25,000 nt of DNA from assembly GCA_030704615.1 (NCBI GenBank), contig JAKLZA010000091.1, positions 1 to 25,000 of the forward strand. The letters run 5' to 3'. The DNA comes from Takakia lepidozioides (Eukaryota; Streptophyta; Takakiopsida; Takakiales; Takakiaceae). Numbering within the stretch: the stretch's first letter is position 1; the number at the start of each line of letters is the position of its first letter. The translations under genes and the position numbers were made by a program. The notes under the pieces were generated by a model, which worked only from the letters and a program-made list of their open reading frames with translations, was not told the DNA's origin and made no database searches. Of this stretch, positions 8,683-21,900 are shown piece after piece.

Positions 8683-9618
8683 ATGATGCAACAGGTGGGA
8701 ACACGAAGTTTATTCTTCTCTTTGAATCCAGCATTCGTACATCATCCTCTTGTGTCCTTGCTAAGTGAAAACAACATTGATCTTCACATTTTTTTTGCCA
8801 ACAACCTCCCGGATCACAATGAAAGGGTTATCACAAACCCGAAATCTCAAGCTAAATTTGTACATATCATCGTGAATGCAGTTTTTAAAAATGTACTACG
8901 TGTCAAAGAGAATACCAAAACTACCACCACAAATACATGAGTACTTGGAAATATAAGCGCATATTACGGTTGTTACGTAACCGCGGAAAATGATTCACTT
9001 CAAATACACACATTACTGTGGCTAGAAAATGCCCCAAATCCAAATGACCTCGTTCAAAAACTAAAAGACGACGAAGAATTCAAACGAAAAATGTTGGCAT
9101 CTTTTGACAACAATATCATAGTATGCGGCTTGATCCAATTCAAACCAGAAATACCGGTTGACGACGATATTCCAACCACTATCATTGATTCCAACAATGA
9201 AGAAAACAATATAAAACCGAAATCCATCCATCCATGCGTTACTAGACCTCCTGATGTTCATAATAAAACATGATATATTGACTTTGTGCACGACGTTTCA
9301 AAACTGTTGAATGTATATAATCGTCACGTGCACAATCATGCATGCTACAAAACCAACGAAGATGTTTTCAAAAAGAATTGTAGATACAGATTACGCGCTG
9401 TCTTAGTTGAAGAAACACATTTTGACGACGAAACTGGACTACTGCATGTAAAACGAATTAATAGACAGTTGAATAACGCAAATTCATGGATTTTAGTTTC
9501 AGAAATATACAACCACGATTTGAAGTTCATCGGTGCTTCAGAAAAAGACGCAAAGGCTTTAATATACTATATTACGGATTTCCGTCCACGTCACACATAT
9601 ATTCGCTCTTGTAAATAG
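8683..9618 (+). pseudogene. Helitron Rep piece 6: Helitron_like_N with altered HUH and Tyr motifs
   Basis: One frame, with stops at 8938-8940 and 9271-9273, carries GTRSLFFSLNPAFVHHPLVS, SQAKFVHIIVNAVFKNVL, NISAYYGCY, SLQIHTLLWLENAPNPNDLV, IHPCVTRPPDV and YNRHVHNHACYKTNEDVFKK. It ends with KDAKALIYYITDF. The HUH motif, normally H.H in SLHCHMLIWL, reads QIH: the first histidine codon is CAA at 9001-9003. In the YYITDY-like catalytic tyrosine motif the final residue is Phe (9580-9582), while the YY pair is kept. Loss of the metal-binding His would already disable nicking. Confidence 0.85.
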
Positions 9619-9763
9619 CCGTACAAAAGATTCAAACGACCTAAATGACAATCTACATTGCGAACATTCAGTTGAAAAAAACCGCAAACTATTAATTCGA
9701 TATTTAAACACAATCGGATCTCAACAAGAGATTATGGCGATAAGGGTAGTTAGTTACATATAA
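9605..9763 (+). pseudogene. Helitron Rep piece 7: post-Rep linker
   Basis: After a frameshift near 9610 the frame reads ALVNSRTKDSNDLN, then LIRYLNTIGSQQEI and VVSYI, ending at TAA 9761-9763. The N.i.sQQEi...V..YL pattern follows the catalytic domain in Helitron proteins. The next 250 bp (to about 10015) are open in one frame but I could not match them to the family. Confidence 0.6.
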
Positions 9764-10089
9764 TGAAATATCTAGATCTTTTGACATATCACCAATTTGC
9801 ACATCTGCTGCAGTATAGTTTATCGGCATGGATTCGTGAATAAGAACAATCTTGATCGAACACAGATGAATTTGAACAGCATAGATGACAATAACAATAA
9901 CGAAAACACATTCGAAACGTTCAAAGTCGTGAAAGAAATGTATGTGAAAGATATATATGAAAGATACTTTATTACTATATGTCAAAACTTTAAAGACTTT
10001 CAACGAGGTCTGTGACAAGTTGAATGATTTATATCAAAATAGTAATGTTATCAATAAAAAACTGAGAGTGTACAAGTTCATATTATTGA
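9764..10089 (+). other. Possible decayed Helitron continuation
   Basis: A frame from 9797 to 10015 is open for 72 codons and is rich in Asn, Lys and Phe. Its position suggests it continues the Helitron protein, but no motif confirms this. A LYW/HW-type segment expected after the YLL motif may be represented by HQFAHLLQYSLSAWIRE in an overlapping frame. Confidence 0.35.
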
Positions 10090-12140
10090 TTATGTAATAT
10101 AATGGATGAGCTGGTAAGTACTACTCGCACAACCATTAATGATAAAGATGCGTCAGCAAATCTTCCTTGTTCAGTACCAAAATCATTTGTTGGCTTTGTA
10201 ATGGTCCAAACCCATAGTTTGGGCACATTAACTGTTATTACCAAATTATTAATAAATGCGACGTAAGGGTAAAGATCCTAGAGACTGTGTCTAATTCATC
10301 ATTATTTAGTGATAAGAGATTTCAAAATTCAGAAAACCCAAATTTAATGTATTTGCACCTAATTCTACATTCAGTAAACCATCTCAATTTGCCAAATTTC
10401 CCCAAATGATGTGGTATTTTCATTGTAAACTCTTCGGCCATCAAAAAGATAGCTGATGAATTTTTGTTTTATTTAATACAATAGTTCTGTTTCTCATGAA
10501 GCCAAATTGGTGGTGACTTCTCTATTGGCTGAAATACCAATGTTTGGTTTGTTGTTTCTGGTGCATCACAACATATGATGTCACATATAGAATATTTTTT
10601 AACACTCGTAGCATCTGAAACCCCACAAGAATCATAACAGCCGCCTCAAATCTAAATCCTTGTTTTGGCCATTTGCAAATGCACTCTAACACCGGATTTC
10701 AATCCCTGGGCCCTATAATTGTTGAGAATATGGAATCTCATCCATGAATAAGTCTAGTACCTTCATGGCTATGACAAAAATCGATACAATAAATAATTTA
10801 TTCAATCCCTTGAAGATAAATTTATAGTACTAGGTGCCACAGGTGCCTATCGATGCCTCAAACCTTAGGCCACGTATGGCAACCTCTTCATATTTATTGT
10901 TTTCATTATGAAGAATTTATTTGTATATGGTTGGACCCTTCAAATTATTTACATGCAATTCCTAAGGTTGTCCTTAGCGACTTTTCTAATTATTTATTGC
11001 TTAATTATTCTTACACTTCTTTTTGTAAAACATGTGACTCACACTAATTCTAAATATTCACGCTTGTGTGACTTATAAAATGTACACGTGACATTTAAGG
11101 TAGAAGTGTTCTTTGATGCTCATCATGTATGACCTCCAATATCAAAGGTTGTAATCTATCAACCTTGAGCCTTGCATGTTCACACCTATGTTGTTATATA
11201 GGTCCAAACATTGTATCAATAAGGGTATATAATAGGGTATTTAATGCCCTACATGACTTGTATCAATTTATCAAATACTAGTCAACTATTGATATTGGGA
11301 TGAGATTGGGACGTATTGAAAGTTAGAGAAAAATACTTATATTGGGTTCGTTATGTAAGGCAATACCATGCTAATATTAGGGTAATTCCATTGTAATATT
11401 AGGTTACTTGCATGTATATAGACCTAATTAGTATCAAGATTGTAGAAAAAATTAACTATATTGACCCAACTTGTACCAAAAAGTTGACAAACTGGTATTA
11501 TTGATATTGCCCCATGTATTTTTCAAAGTGATACCTACAACATTGGTTCATACATTCACAAAGTCCTTTTGACATGAAAGGTCATTTAATTTACCAAAAA
11601 TCTTATTTGATGTAACTAAGTCTTTACTACTTATGAATCTACTACGTGCATAACCGTTATTTTTTGGAGGTCAGTAGGATCTGAAGAAACCTACCCTTCT
11701 AGATTACATGGAAAATATGAATTCTGATATTTACTGTTCTTACTAAATTCAATTTTATTATTTTGAAGGAAGTTGATACATCTATCTAGGGAACAATAAT
11801 GCCGATTTCTAAAATTTACTATCTTTAAATTTACTAATTTATAGTTTACTATTCAAAGAATTGGGTCGGTACTTGCTATATTTACTATTTAGGTAGACCG
11901 CACGAACAAACGTGAGAAAAGCTTTTTATAATATAGATGTTTTCAACATTCCTGCAATGATGTTTCAAATATAGGGGAATTTAGGAATGTGTCACCTAAT
12001 TAATAGACCATAACACAATCATCTTTATGAGAGCATTGAAGCACAAAAAATCCATAGTAGCCCAAAATTTGGAGAATCCCAAGCATGTTGTCAACAGCTA
12101 ATTATCGTTAAAGTTGGCATTATCAAAATTGTGTTCAAAG
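10090..12140. other. Unassigned AT-rich sequence between Helitron and satellite
   Basis: No gene, RNA or repeat is recognised in 2 kb. The longest open frame (10853-11047, plus strand, 64 codons) has no recognisable motif. No PIF1 helicase motif and no CTRR-plus-hairpin Helitron end could be picked out by eye, although either could be hidden by decay. Confidence 0.4.
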
Positions 12141-12691
12141 TGTGCCCTCCATGAATGATGAATGATTTACGCCTTCCTCCAGAAAAAAAGTGATTGAAAC
12201 ATATACTTGTTTCATATAGAACAAATCAAAACCCTCCATATTGAAAATGTGAAGGATAGGCAATCCTTGGTACCCAAAAGACAACAAGGTCATCTCCCTC
12301 AATGTCAAATCCCCCATGCTTCCTTCTTCCACTTAAACTTGATACCTTGGTAAGACCTTCTTCATTAGTCCCTATAGCTTTTATTTTTTTACTGAACTGA
12401 TTCTCAATTAATACCTCATATTGTTTGAATCTTTCAAACTCCAGACTTGTGATTTGATAAGTAAACAACTGTAAATCTACAGGAATCATCTGGTGCCCTA
12501 TATGAATGATAAATGATTTACACCTTCAACTAGAAAAAAAAAAAACGATTCAAATATATATTTGTTTCATATAGAACAAAATCGAAATCCTCCATATTGA
12601 AAAGGTGGAGGATATGCAGCACTTGGCACCCAAAAGACAACAAGGTCATCTCTCTCAATTCCAAATACCCAATGCTTTCTTCTCTCACTTA

Positions 12692-12844
12692 ACTTGATAC
12701 CTCGGTAAGACCTTCTTCATTAGTCCCTATAACTTTTATTTTTTTACTAAACTGATTCTCAATTAATACCTTATACTGTTTGAATCTTTCAAATTCCAGA
12801 CTTGTGATTTGATAAGTAAACAACTGTAAATCTACAGAAATCAT
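12692..12844 (-). pseudogene. Ty1/copia integrase fragment in a satellite monomer (best example)
   Basis: Reading the monomer on the minus strand gives VDLQLFTYQITSLEFERF, then KQYKVLIENQFSKKIKVIGT and NEEG. This follows the Ty1/copia integrase core: an LWTY segment, the F..FK.(F/Y)K.L(V/I)E.Q...KIK stretch, and the R(S/T)DNGGE strand that carries the second catalytic Asp. That Asp is absent here (GTNEEG; other copies RTNGEG) and two codons are missing before FERFK. Sister copies read the same way at about 12340-12489, 14800-14950, 15540-15690, 20030-20166 and 21830-21949. The first and third catalytic residues are not in the monomer, so it is not an enzyme but a satellite built on an integrase scrap. 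Confidence 0.6.
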
Positions 12845-15800
12845 CTGGTGCCGTACATAAATAATAAATGATTTACACCTTCCACTAGGAAAAAAATGAT
12901 TCAAATATATATTTGTTTCATATAGAACAAATCGAAACCTCCATATTGAAAAGATGGAGGATATGCAGCCCTTGGCATCCAAAAAACAACAAGGTCATCT
13001 CCCTCAATGCCAAATCCCCCATGTTTCCTTCTTCCACTTAAACTTGATACCCTGGTAAGACTTTTTCCATTAGTCCCTATGACATTTATTTTTAACTAAA
13101 CTGATTCTCAATTAGTACCTTATAGTGTTTGAATCTATCAAACTTCAGACTTGTGATTTGATAAGTAAACAACTGTAAATCTACAAAAATCATCTAGTGC
13201 CCTCTACAAATGATGAATAATATATAGCTTCCAACAGATTTTTTTTTTTTAAAGGGTTTTTTTTTTTTTCATATAAAACAAATCGAAACCCTCCATATTG
13301 AAAAAGTGAAGGACATACAACCTTTGGCTCCCAAAAGACAATAAGATCATCTCCCTCAATGCCGAATCCCCCATGCTTCCTTCTCCCACTTAACTTAATA
13401 CCTTGATAAGACATTCCCCATTAGTCCCTGTAACTTTTATTTTTTACTAAACTGATTCTCAATTAATACTTTATACTATTTGAATCTTTCAAACTCCAGA
13501 CTTGTGATTTGATAAGTAAACAATTATAAATCTACAGAAATCATCTGGTGCCCTCTATGAATGATTTATACCTTTCAACAGAAAAATAAAATAAAATAAA
13601 ATGAATAAATAAATTCAAATGTATGTTCTCATATAGAACAAATCGAAACCCTCCATATTTAAAAGGTGAAGGATATCCAACCATTGGCACCCAAAAGACA
13701 ACAAAGTCATCTCTCACTTTACTTGATACCTCGGTAAAACCTTCTTCATTAGTCCCTATAACTTTTATTTTTTTATTAAACTGATTCTCAATGAATATCT
13801 TATGCTATATGAATCTTTCAAACTCCAGACTTGTGATTTGATAAGTAATCAACTATAAATCTACAGAAATCATCTGATGCCCTACATGAATGATAAATGA
13901 TTTATACCTCCTACTAGAAAAAGAAATTGATTCAAATATATATTTATTTCATATAGAACAAATCGAAACCCTCCATATTAAAAATGTGAAAAATAAATAA
14001 AAATAAAAATAAAATGGAGGCTATGCAGCCCTTGGCACTCAAAAGATAACAATGTCATCTCTCACAATATCAAATCCCCCATGTTTTCTTCTTCCACTTA
14101 AACTTGATACCTTGGTAAGATTTTTTCCAGTAGTCCCTATGATATTTATTTTTTAACTAAACTGATTCTAAATTAGTTCCTTATAGGGTTTGAATCTCTC
14201 AAACTTCAGACTTGTGATTTGATAAGTAAACAACTGTAAATCTAGATAATCATCTAGTACCCTCCATGAATGATGAATGATTTACACCTTCCCACAAAAA
14301 CAATAAAATAAAATAAATGATTCAAATGTATGTTTGTTTCATATAGAACAAATCGAAACCCTCTATATTGAAAATGTAAAGGATCTTCAACCCTTGGCAC
14401 CCAAAAGAAAACAAGGCCATCTCTCTCAATGCCAAATCCTCAATGCTTCTTTCTCCCACTTAACTTTATACCTTGGTAAGACCTTTTCCATTAGTCTCTA
14501 TAACTTTTATTTTCTTACTAAACTGATTCTCAATTAATACCTTATACTGTTTGAATCTTTAAAACTCCAGACTTGAGATTTGAAAAGTAAACTACTGTAA
14601 ATCTACAGAAATCAAGGTGCGCCCTCCATGAATGATGAATAATTTACACATTTTCAACAGAAAAAAATAAAATGATTCAAATGTATACATGTTTCATATA
14701 GAACAAATCGAAACCCTCCATATTTAAAAGGTGAAAGATATGCAACCATTGGCACCCAAAAGACAAGAAGGTCATCTCCCTCAATGCCAAATCCCCCATG
14801 TTTCCTTCTCCCACTTAACTTTGATACTTTGGTAAGACCTTCTCCATTAATCCTATGACTTTTGTTTTTTTTATTAAATTGATTCTCAATTAGTACCTTA
14901 TACTGTTTGAATCTTTCAAACTCGAGAATTATGATTTGATAAGTAAACAACTGAAAAATCTAGAGAAATCATCTAGTGCCCTCCATGAATGATGAATGAT
15001 TTACATCTTCCAACAAAAAACAATATATTCAAATGTATATTTATTTCATATAAAACAAATTGAAACCCTGCATATTGAAAAGATGAAGTATATGCAACCC
15101 AAAAAACAACAATGTTATCTCCCTCAATGCCAAATCCCCCATGCTTTCTTCTCCCACTTAACTTGATACCTTGGTAAGACCTTCTCCATTAGTCCCTATA
15201 ACTGAACTAATTTTTAATTAATACCTTATATTGTTTGAATCTTTCAAACTTCAGACTTGTGATTTGATAAATATAAAAAAAATCATCTGGTGCCCTCCAT
15301 GAATGATGAATGATTTACACATTTTCAACAGAAAAAAAAAAAATGATTCAAATGTAAACATGTTTCATAAAGAACAATTTGAAATTCTCCATATTGAGAA
15401 GGTGGAAGATATGCAACCGTTGCATGTCACCCAAAAGACAACAAGGTCATCTCTCTCAATATCAAATCCCTTATGCTTCCCTCTTCCACATAACTTGATA
15501 CCTTGGTAAGACCTTCTCTATTGGTCCCTATAACTTTTATTTTCTTACTAAACTGATACTCAAATAATACCTTATACTGTTTGAATCTTTCAAACTCTAG
15601 ATTTGTGATTTGATAAGTAAACAACTGTAAATCTAGAGAAATCAAGGTGTGCCCTCCATGAATGATGAATAATTTACACATTTCCAACAAAAAAATAAAA
15701 ATTCAAATATATATTTGTTTCATATAAAACAAATCGAAACACTTCATATTGAAGAAGTAGAGGATATGCAGCCCTTGGCACTCAAAAGACAACAAGGTCA

Positions 15801-18498
15801 TCTCTCTCAATGCCAAATCCCCCATGTTTTCTTCTTCCACTTAAACTTGATACCTTGGTAAGATTTTTTCCAGTAGTCCCTATGACATTATTTTTTAACT
15901 AAACTGATTCTAAATTAGTTCCTTATAGGGTTTGAATCTCTCAAACTTCAGACTTGTGATTTGATAAGTAAACAACTGTAAATCTAGATAATCATCTAGT
16001 ACCCTCCATGAATAATGAATGATTTACACATTCCCACGGAAAAAAAAAATGATTCAAATGTATGTTTGTTTCATATAGAACAAATCGAAACCCTCCATAT
16101 TGAAAAATTGAGTGATATAAAACCCTTGGCACCCAAAAGACAACAAGGTCATCTCCCTCATTGCCAAATCTTCTATGTTTTCTTCTCCCACTTAACCTGA
16201 TACCTTGGCAAGACCTTATCTATTAGTCGATATAATTTTTTTTCTTCTTACTAAACAGATTCTCAATTAATACCTTATACTGTTTGAATCTTTAAAACTC
16301 CAGACTTGTGATTTGATAAATAAACAACTGTAAATCTAGAGAAATCATCTAGTACCATCCATGAATGATAAATGATTATACCTTCAAACAGCAAAAATAA
16401 TTATTCAAATGTATATTTGTGTCATATAGAATAAATCGAAACCTCCATATTGAAAAGGTGAAGGATATGCAACCCTTGGTACCCAAAAGACAACAAAGTC
16501 ATCTCCCTGAAAGCCAAATACCTCATGCTTCCTTCTCTCATTTAACTTGATACCTTGATAAGACCTTCTCCATTAGTTCCTATAACTTTTATTTTCTTAC
16601 TGAACTGATTCTCAATAAGTATATTAAACTGTTTGAATATCTCAAACTCCAAATTTGTGATTTGATAAGTAAACAATTGTAAATATAGAGAAATCATCTA
16701 GTACCCTCCATGAAAGATGAATGTTTTACACCTTCAATCAGAAAAAATATATATATATATATTCAAATGTATATCTGTTTCATATCGAACAAATCGAAAT
16801 CCTCCATATTGAAAATGTGAAGGATCTGCATCCCTTGACACCCAAAAGACAACAAGGTCATCTTCCTCAATGCCAAATCCCCAATGTTTCCTTCTCCCAC
16901 TTAACTTGATACGTTGGTAAGATTTTTTCCATTAGTCTCTATAACTATTATTTTCTTACTAAACTGATTCTCAATTAATACCTTATACTGTTTGAATCTT
17001 TAAAACTCGAGACTTTTGATTTGATAAGTAAACAACTGTAAATATACAGATATAATCTAATGCCTCTATGAATGATGAATAATTTACACATTTTCAACTG
17101 AAGAAAAAATATAATTCAAATATCTATTTGTTTCATATAACACAAATCGAAACCCTCCATATTGAAGAAGTGAAGGAGATGGAGCCCTTGCCACCCAAAA
17201 GACAACAATGTCATCTCCCCCAATGCCAAATCCCCCATGTTTCTTTCTTCTACTTAAACTTGATACACTGGTAAGATTTTTTCCATTAATCCCTACGACA
17301 TTTATTTTTTAATTAAATTGATTCTCAATTAGTACCTTATAGTGTTTGAATCTCTCAAACTTCATACTTGTGATTTGATAATTAAACAACTGTAAATCTA
17401 GAGAAATCATCTAGTACCCTTCATGAATAATGAATGACTTACACCTCCCAACACAAAAAAATAAAAATAAAATAAAATCAAATGTATATTTCTTTTATCT
17501 AGAACAAATCGAAACCCTCCATATTGAAAAGGTGAAGGATATGCAATCTTGGCACCCAAAAGACAACAAGGTCATCTCCCTCAATGCCAAAATCCCCCAG
17601 GCTTCATTCTTCTACTTAAATCCTATACCCTACTAAGACTTTTCCTATTAGTTCCTATGACATTTATTTTTAAACTGAACTGATTCTAATATTTTAAATT
17701 TCAGATTTGTGATTTGATAAGTAAACAACTGTAAATCTAGAGAAATCATCTAGTACCGTCCATAAATGATGAATGATTTACACCTTCCAACAGAAAAAAA
17801 ATAAAATAAAATGATTCAAATGTATATTTGTTGCTTATAGAACAAATCGAAACCCTCCATATTGAAAAGGTGAAGGATATGCAACCATTGGCACCCAAAA
17901 GACAACAATGTCATCTTCCTCAATACCAAATCCCCCATGCTTCTTTGTCCCACTTAACTTGATACCTTGGCAAGACCTTCTCCATTAGTCCGTATAACTT
18001 TTATTTTCTTACCGAACTGATTTTCAATTAATACCTTATATTGTTTGAATCTTTCAAATTCAACTTGTGATTTGATAAGTAAACAACTGTAAATCTATAG
18101 AAATCAAGGTGTACCCTCCATGAATAATGAATAATTTCCACCTTCCAACAAAAAAATAAAAATCAAAAAATAATTTTTAAATGTATGTTTATTTGATATA
18201 GAACAAATCGAAAACCTTCATATTGAAAAGGTGGAGGATATGCAACCCTTGGCATCCAAAAGACAACAATGTCATTTCTCTCAATGCCAAATCCCCCATG
18301 CCTCTTTCTTCTACTTATACTTGATACCCTAGTAAGACATTTTCTATTAGTCCCTATGACATTTTCTTTTTAAGTAAATTAGTACCCTATAATGTTTGAA
18401 TATCTCAAACTCCAGACTTATGATCTGATATATAAACAACTAAAAATCTAGATAAACCATCTAGTACCCTCCATGAATGATGAATGTTTTATACCTTC

Positions 18499-18503
<5 letters not shown>

Positions 18504-18531
<28 letters not shown>
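18504..18531. repeat. (TA)n microsatellite in satellite monomer
   Basis: A TA dinucleotide run of about 28 bp occupies the A-rich slot between CCTTCCAACA and TTCAAATGTA. Such a run is not seen at this length in any other monomer; 16746-16761 has a shorter one. Confidence 0.9.
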
Positions 18532-18535
<4 letters not shown>

Positions 18536-18869
18536 ATGTATATTTGTTGCATATAGAACAAATTGAAACCCTCCATATTAAAAATGTGAAGGATCTGCAA
18601 CCCTTGGCACCCAAAAGACAACAAGGTCATCTTCCTCAATGCCAAATCCCCTATGCTTCCTTCTTTTACTTAAACTTGATACCCTGGTAAGATTTTTCCA
18701 TTAGTCCCTATGACATTTTTTTTTAACTAAAATGATTCTCAATTAATACCTTATACTGTTTGAATATTTCTAACTCCAGACTTATGATTTGATAAGTAAA
18801 CAACTTTAAATCTAGAGAAATCATCTAGTACCCTCCATGAATGATGAATAATTTACACCTTCCACCAGG

Positions 18870-18898
<29 letters not shown>
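18870..18898. repeat. A29 homopolymer in satellite monomer
   Basis: An uninterrupted run of 29 A fills the same slot in the adjacent duplicated monomer. The exact length should be treated with care, as homopolymers of this size are error-prone in assembly. Confidence 0.85.
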
Positions 18899-18901
<3 letters not shown>

Positions 18902-21900
18902 AATGAATATTTGTTTCATATAGAACAAATTGAAACCCTCCATATTAAAAATGTGAAGGATCTGCAACCCTTGGCACCCAAAAGACAACAAGGTCATCTT
19001 CCTCAATGCCAAATCCCCTATGCTTCCTTCTTTTACTTAAACTTGATACCCTGGTAAGATTTTTTCCATTAGTCCCTATGACATTTTTTTTTAACTAAAA
19101 TGATTCTCAATTAATACCTTATACTGTTTGAATATTTCTAACTCCAGACTTATGATTTGATAAGTAAACAACTTTAAATCTAGAGAAATCATCTAGTACC
19201 CTCCATGAATGATGAATAATTTACACCTTCCACCAGAAAAAAAAAAGAAAAAAAAAAAGAAGAAGATTCAAATGAATATTTGTTTCATATAGAACAAATC
19301 GAAAATCTCCATATTGAAAAAAGGAAGGATATGCAACCCTTGGGACCCAAAAGTCAACAAGGTCATCTCTCTCAATGCCAAATCCCCCATGCTTCTTTCT
19401 TCCACTTAAACTTGATACCCTGGTAAGACTTTTTCCTATTAGTCCCTATGACATTTATTTTTAACTAAACTGATTCTCAATTAATACCTTATAGGGTTTG
19501 AATCTCTCTAACTTCAGACTTGTGATTTGATATGTAAACAACTGTAAATCTAGAGAAATCATCTAGTACCTTCCATTAATGATGAATGATTACAACCTTC
19601 CAACTGAAAAAAAACAAAAAAAAAACAAATATATTTTTGTTTCATATAGAACAAATCGAAACCCTCTATATTGAAAAGGTGAAGGTTATGCAACCCTTAG
19701 CACCCAAAAGATAACAAAATCATCTACCTCAATGTCAAATCCCCTATGTTTTTTTTCTCCCACTTAGCTAGATACCTTGGGAAGGCCTTTTCCATTAGTC
19801 CCTATAACTTTTATTCTCTTACTGAACTGATTTTCAATTAATACTTTATAGTGTTTGAATCTTTCAAACTCCAGACTTATGATAAAAGTGATTCAAATGT
19901 AAACATGTTTCATATAGAACAGATCGAAATCTCTCCATATTGAAAAGGTGGAGGATATGCAACCTTTGGCACCCAAAAGACAATAAGGTCATCTCCCTCA
20001 ATGCCAAATCCCCCATGCTTCCTTTCCCCACGTAACTTGAAAGCTTGGTAAGACCTTCTCCATTAGTCCTTATAACTTTTATTTTCTTACAGAACTGATT
20101 TTCAAGTAATCCCTTATATTGTTTGAATCTTTCAAACTCCAGACTTGTTATTTGATAAGTAAACAACTATAAATCTAGAAAAATCATCTAGTACCATCAA
20201 TTACTAATGAATGATTTACACTTTTCAACAGAAAAAAGATGATTCAAATGTATATTTGTTTCATTTAGAACAAATCAAAACCCTCTATATTGAAAAACGG
20301 GAGGATATGCAACCCTTGGGACCCAAAAGACAACAAGGTCATCTCCCTCAATGTCAAATCCCACATGCTTTCTTCACCCACTTAACTTCATACCTTGGTA
20401 AGACATTTTCCATTAGTCCCTATAACTTTTAATTTCTTATTAAACTGATTCTCAATTAATACATTATACTGTTTGAATATTTAGAACTCCATACTTGTGA
20501 TTTAATAAGTAAACAACTGTAAATATAAAGAAATCATCAAGTGCCCTCCATGAATGATGAATAATTTTTCAAATTTCCAACAGAAATAATAATAACAATA
20601 ATAATAATAATTCAAATATATATTTGTTTCATATAGAACAAATCGAAAACCTTCATATTGAAGAACTTGAGGATATGGAGCCATTGGCACCTAAAAGACA
20701 ACAAGATCATCTCTCTCAATGCCAAATCCCACATGCTTCCTTCTTCTACTTAAACTTGATACCCTGGTAAGAAAAATTGAAAATATACTAATTAAACTCA
20801 GAATTTTTCAAACTTATTTTTTTTCCATTAAACTGATTCTTAATTAGTACATTATAGTGTTTGAATTTCTCAAACTTCATACTTGTGATTTGATAAGTAA
20901 ACAGTAAATCTACAGAAATTATCTAGTACCCTCCATGATAATGAATGATTTATACCTTCCAACAGAAAAAAATAAAAATAAAAATTCAAATGTATATCTG
21001 TTTAATATAAACCCTCCATATTCAAAATGTTAAGGATATGCAGCCTTTGGCACCCAAAAGACAACAAGGTCATCTCCCTCATGCCAAATCCTCCATGCTT
21101 CCTTGTTCCACTTATACTTGATACCTTGGTTACTTTTTCCATTAATCCTTATAACTTTTATTTTCTTATTAAACTGATTCTCAAGTTAATACTTAATACT
21201 GTTTGAATCTTTAAAACTCAAGACTTGTGATCTGATAAGTAAACAACTGTAAATATAATCATCTAGTACCCTCCATGAATGATGAATGTTTTATACCTTC
21301 CAACAGAAAAATAAAAATAAAAATAAAAATAATTCAAATGTATAATTGTCATATAGAACAAATCGAAACCCTTCATATTGAAAAGGTGAAGGATATGGAG
21401 CCCTTGGCACCCAAAAGACAACAAGGTCATCTCTCTCAATACCAAATTCTTCATGCTTCCTTCTTTTACTTAAACTTGATACCATGGTAAAAAAATTTCC
21501 ATTAGTCCCTATGACATTTTATTTTTAACTAAACTGATTCTCAATTAGTACCTTATACTGTTTGAATATTTCAAACTCCAGACTTATGATTTGATAAAAC
21601 TGTAAATCTAGAGAAATCATCTAGTACCCTTCATGAATGATGAATAATTTACACCTTCCACTTGAAAAAAAATGATTCAAATGAATATTTGTTTCATATA
21701 GAACAAATCGAAACCCTCCATATTGAAAATGTGAAGGATATACAACCATTGACACCCAAAAGACAACAAAGTCATCTTCCTCCTGCCAAATCCCCCATGC
21801 TTCCTTCTTCCACTTAAACTTGATACCTTGGTAAGACCTTCTCCATTAGTCTGTATAACTTTTATTTTTTTACTGAACGGATTATCTATTAATACCTTAA

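Larger units (their letters stand above)
7134..9763 (+). mobile_element. Helitron relic: Rep region without helicase
   Basis: Plus-strand reading-frame pieces line up in order with the plant and fungal Helitron transposase that begins with a Cys-rich DUF6570-like segment and continues into Helitron_like_N (Rep, HUH endonuclease). Rep nicks and transfers a single DNA strand in rolling-circle transposition. At least six frame changes and several in-frame stops separate the pieces, so no protein can be made. No Walker A motif or other PIF1-type helicase sequence is seen downstream to 12140, so the C-terminal half is missing or has decayed beyond recognition. Element ends (5' TC, 3' hairpin plus CTRR) could not be identified. 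The repeat block at 6390-7015 lies directly upstream. Confidence 0.85.
18466..19198. repeat. Recent tandem duplication of one monomer
   Basis: The monomers at 18466-18830 and 18831-19198 are almost identical through their last 300 bp or so, including private variants such as CCATATTAAAAATG, GGATCTGCAACC and CTTCTTTTACTTAAAC and the hybrid end TTTCTAACTCCAG. Other neighbours differ far more. They differ chiefly in the microsatellite slot: TA-repeat in the first, A-run in the second. Confidence 0.85.

Noticed and set aside
10090-12140. Helitron helicase domain or 3' terminus
   Set aside because: No Walker A/B motif and no convincing hairpin followed by CTRR could be found by eye; absence is not proven.
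16015-16200. Plus-strand frames of 60-70 codons recurring in many monomers (FHIEQIETLHIEKV-like)
   Set aside because: They overlap the minus-strand frames in the same monomers and have no recognisable motif. Periodic recurrence follows from the satellite repeat itself.
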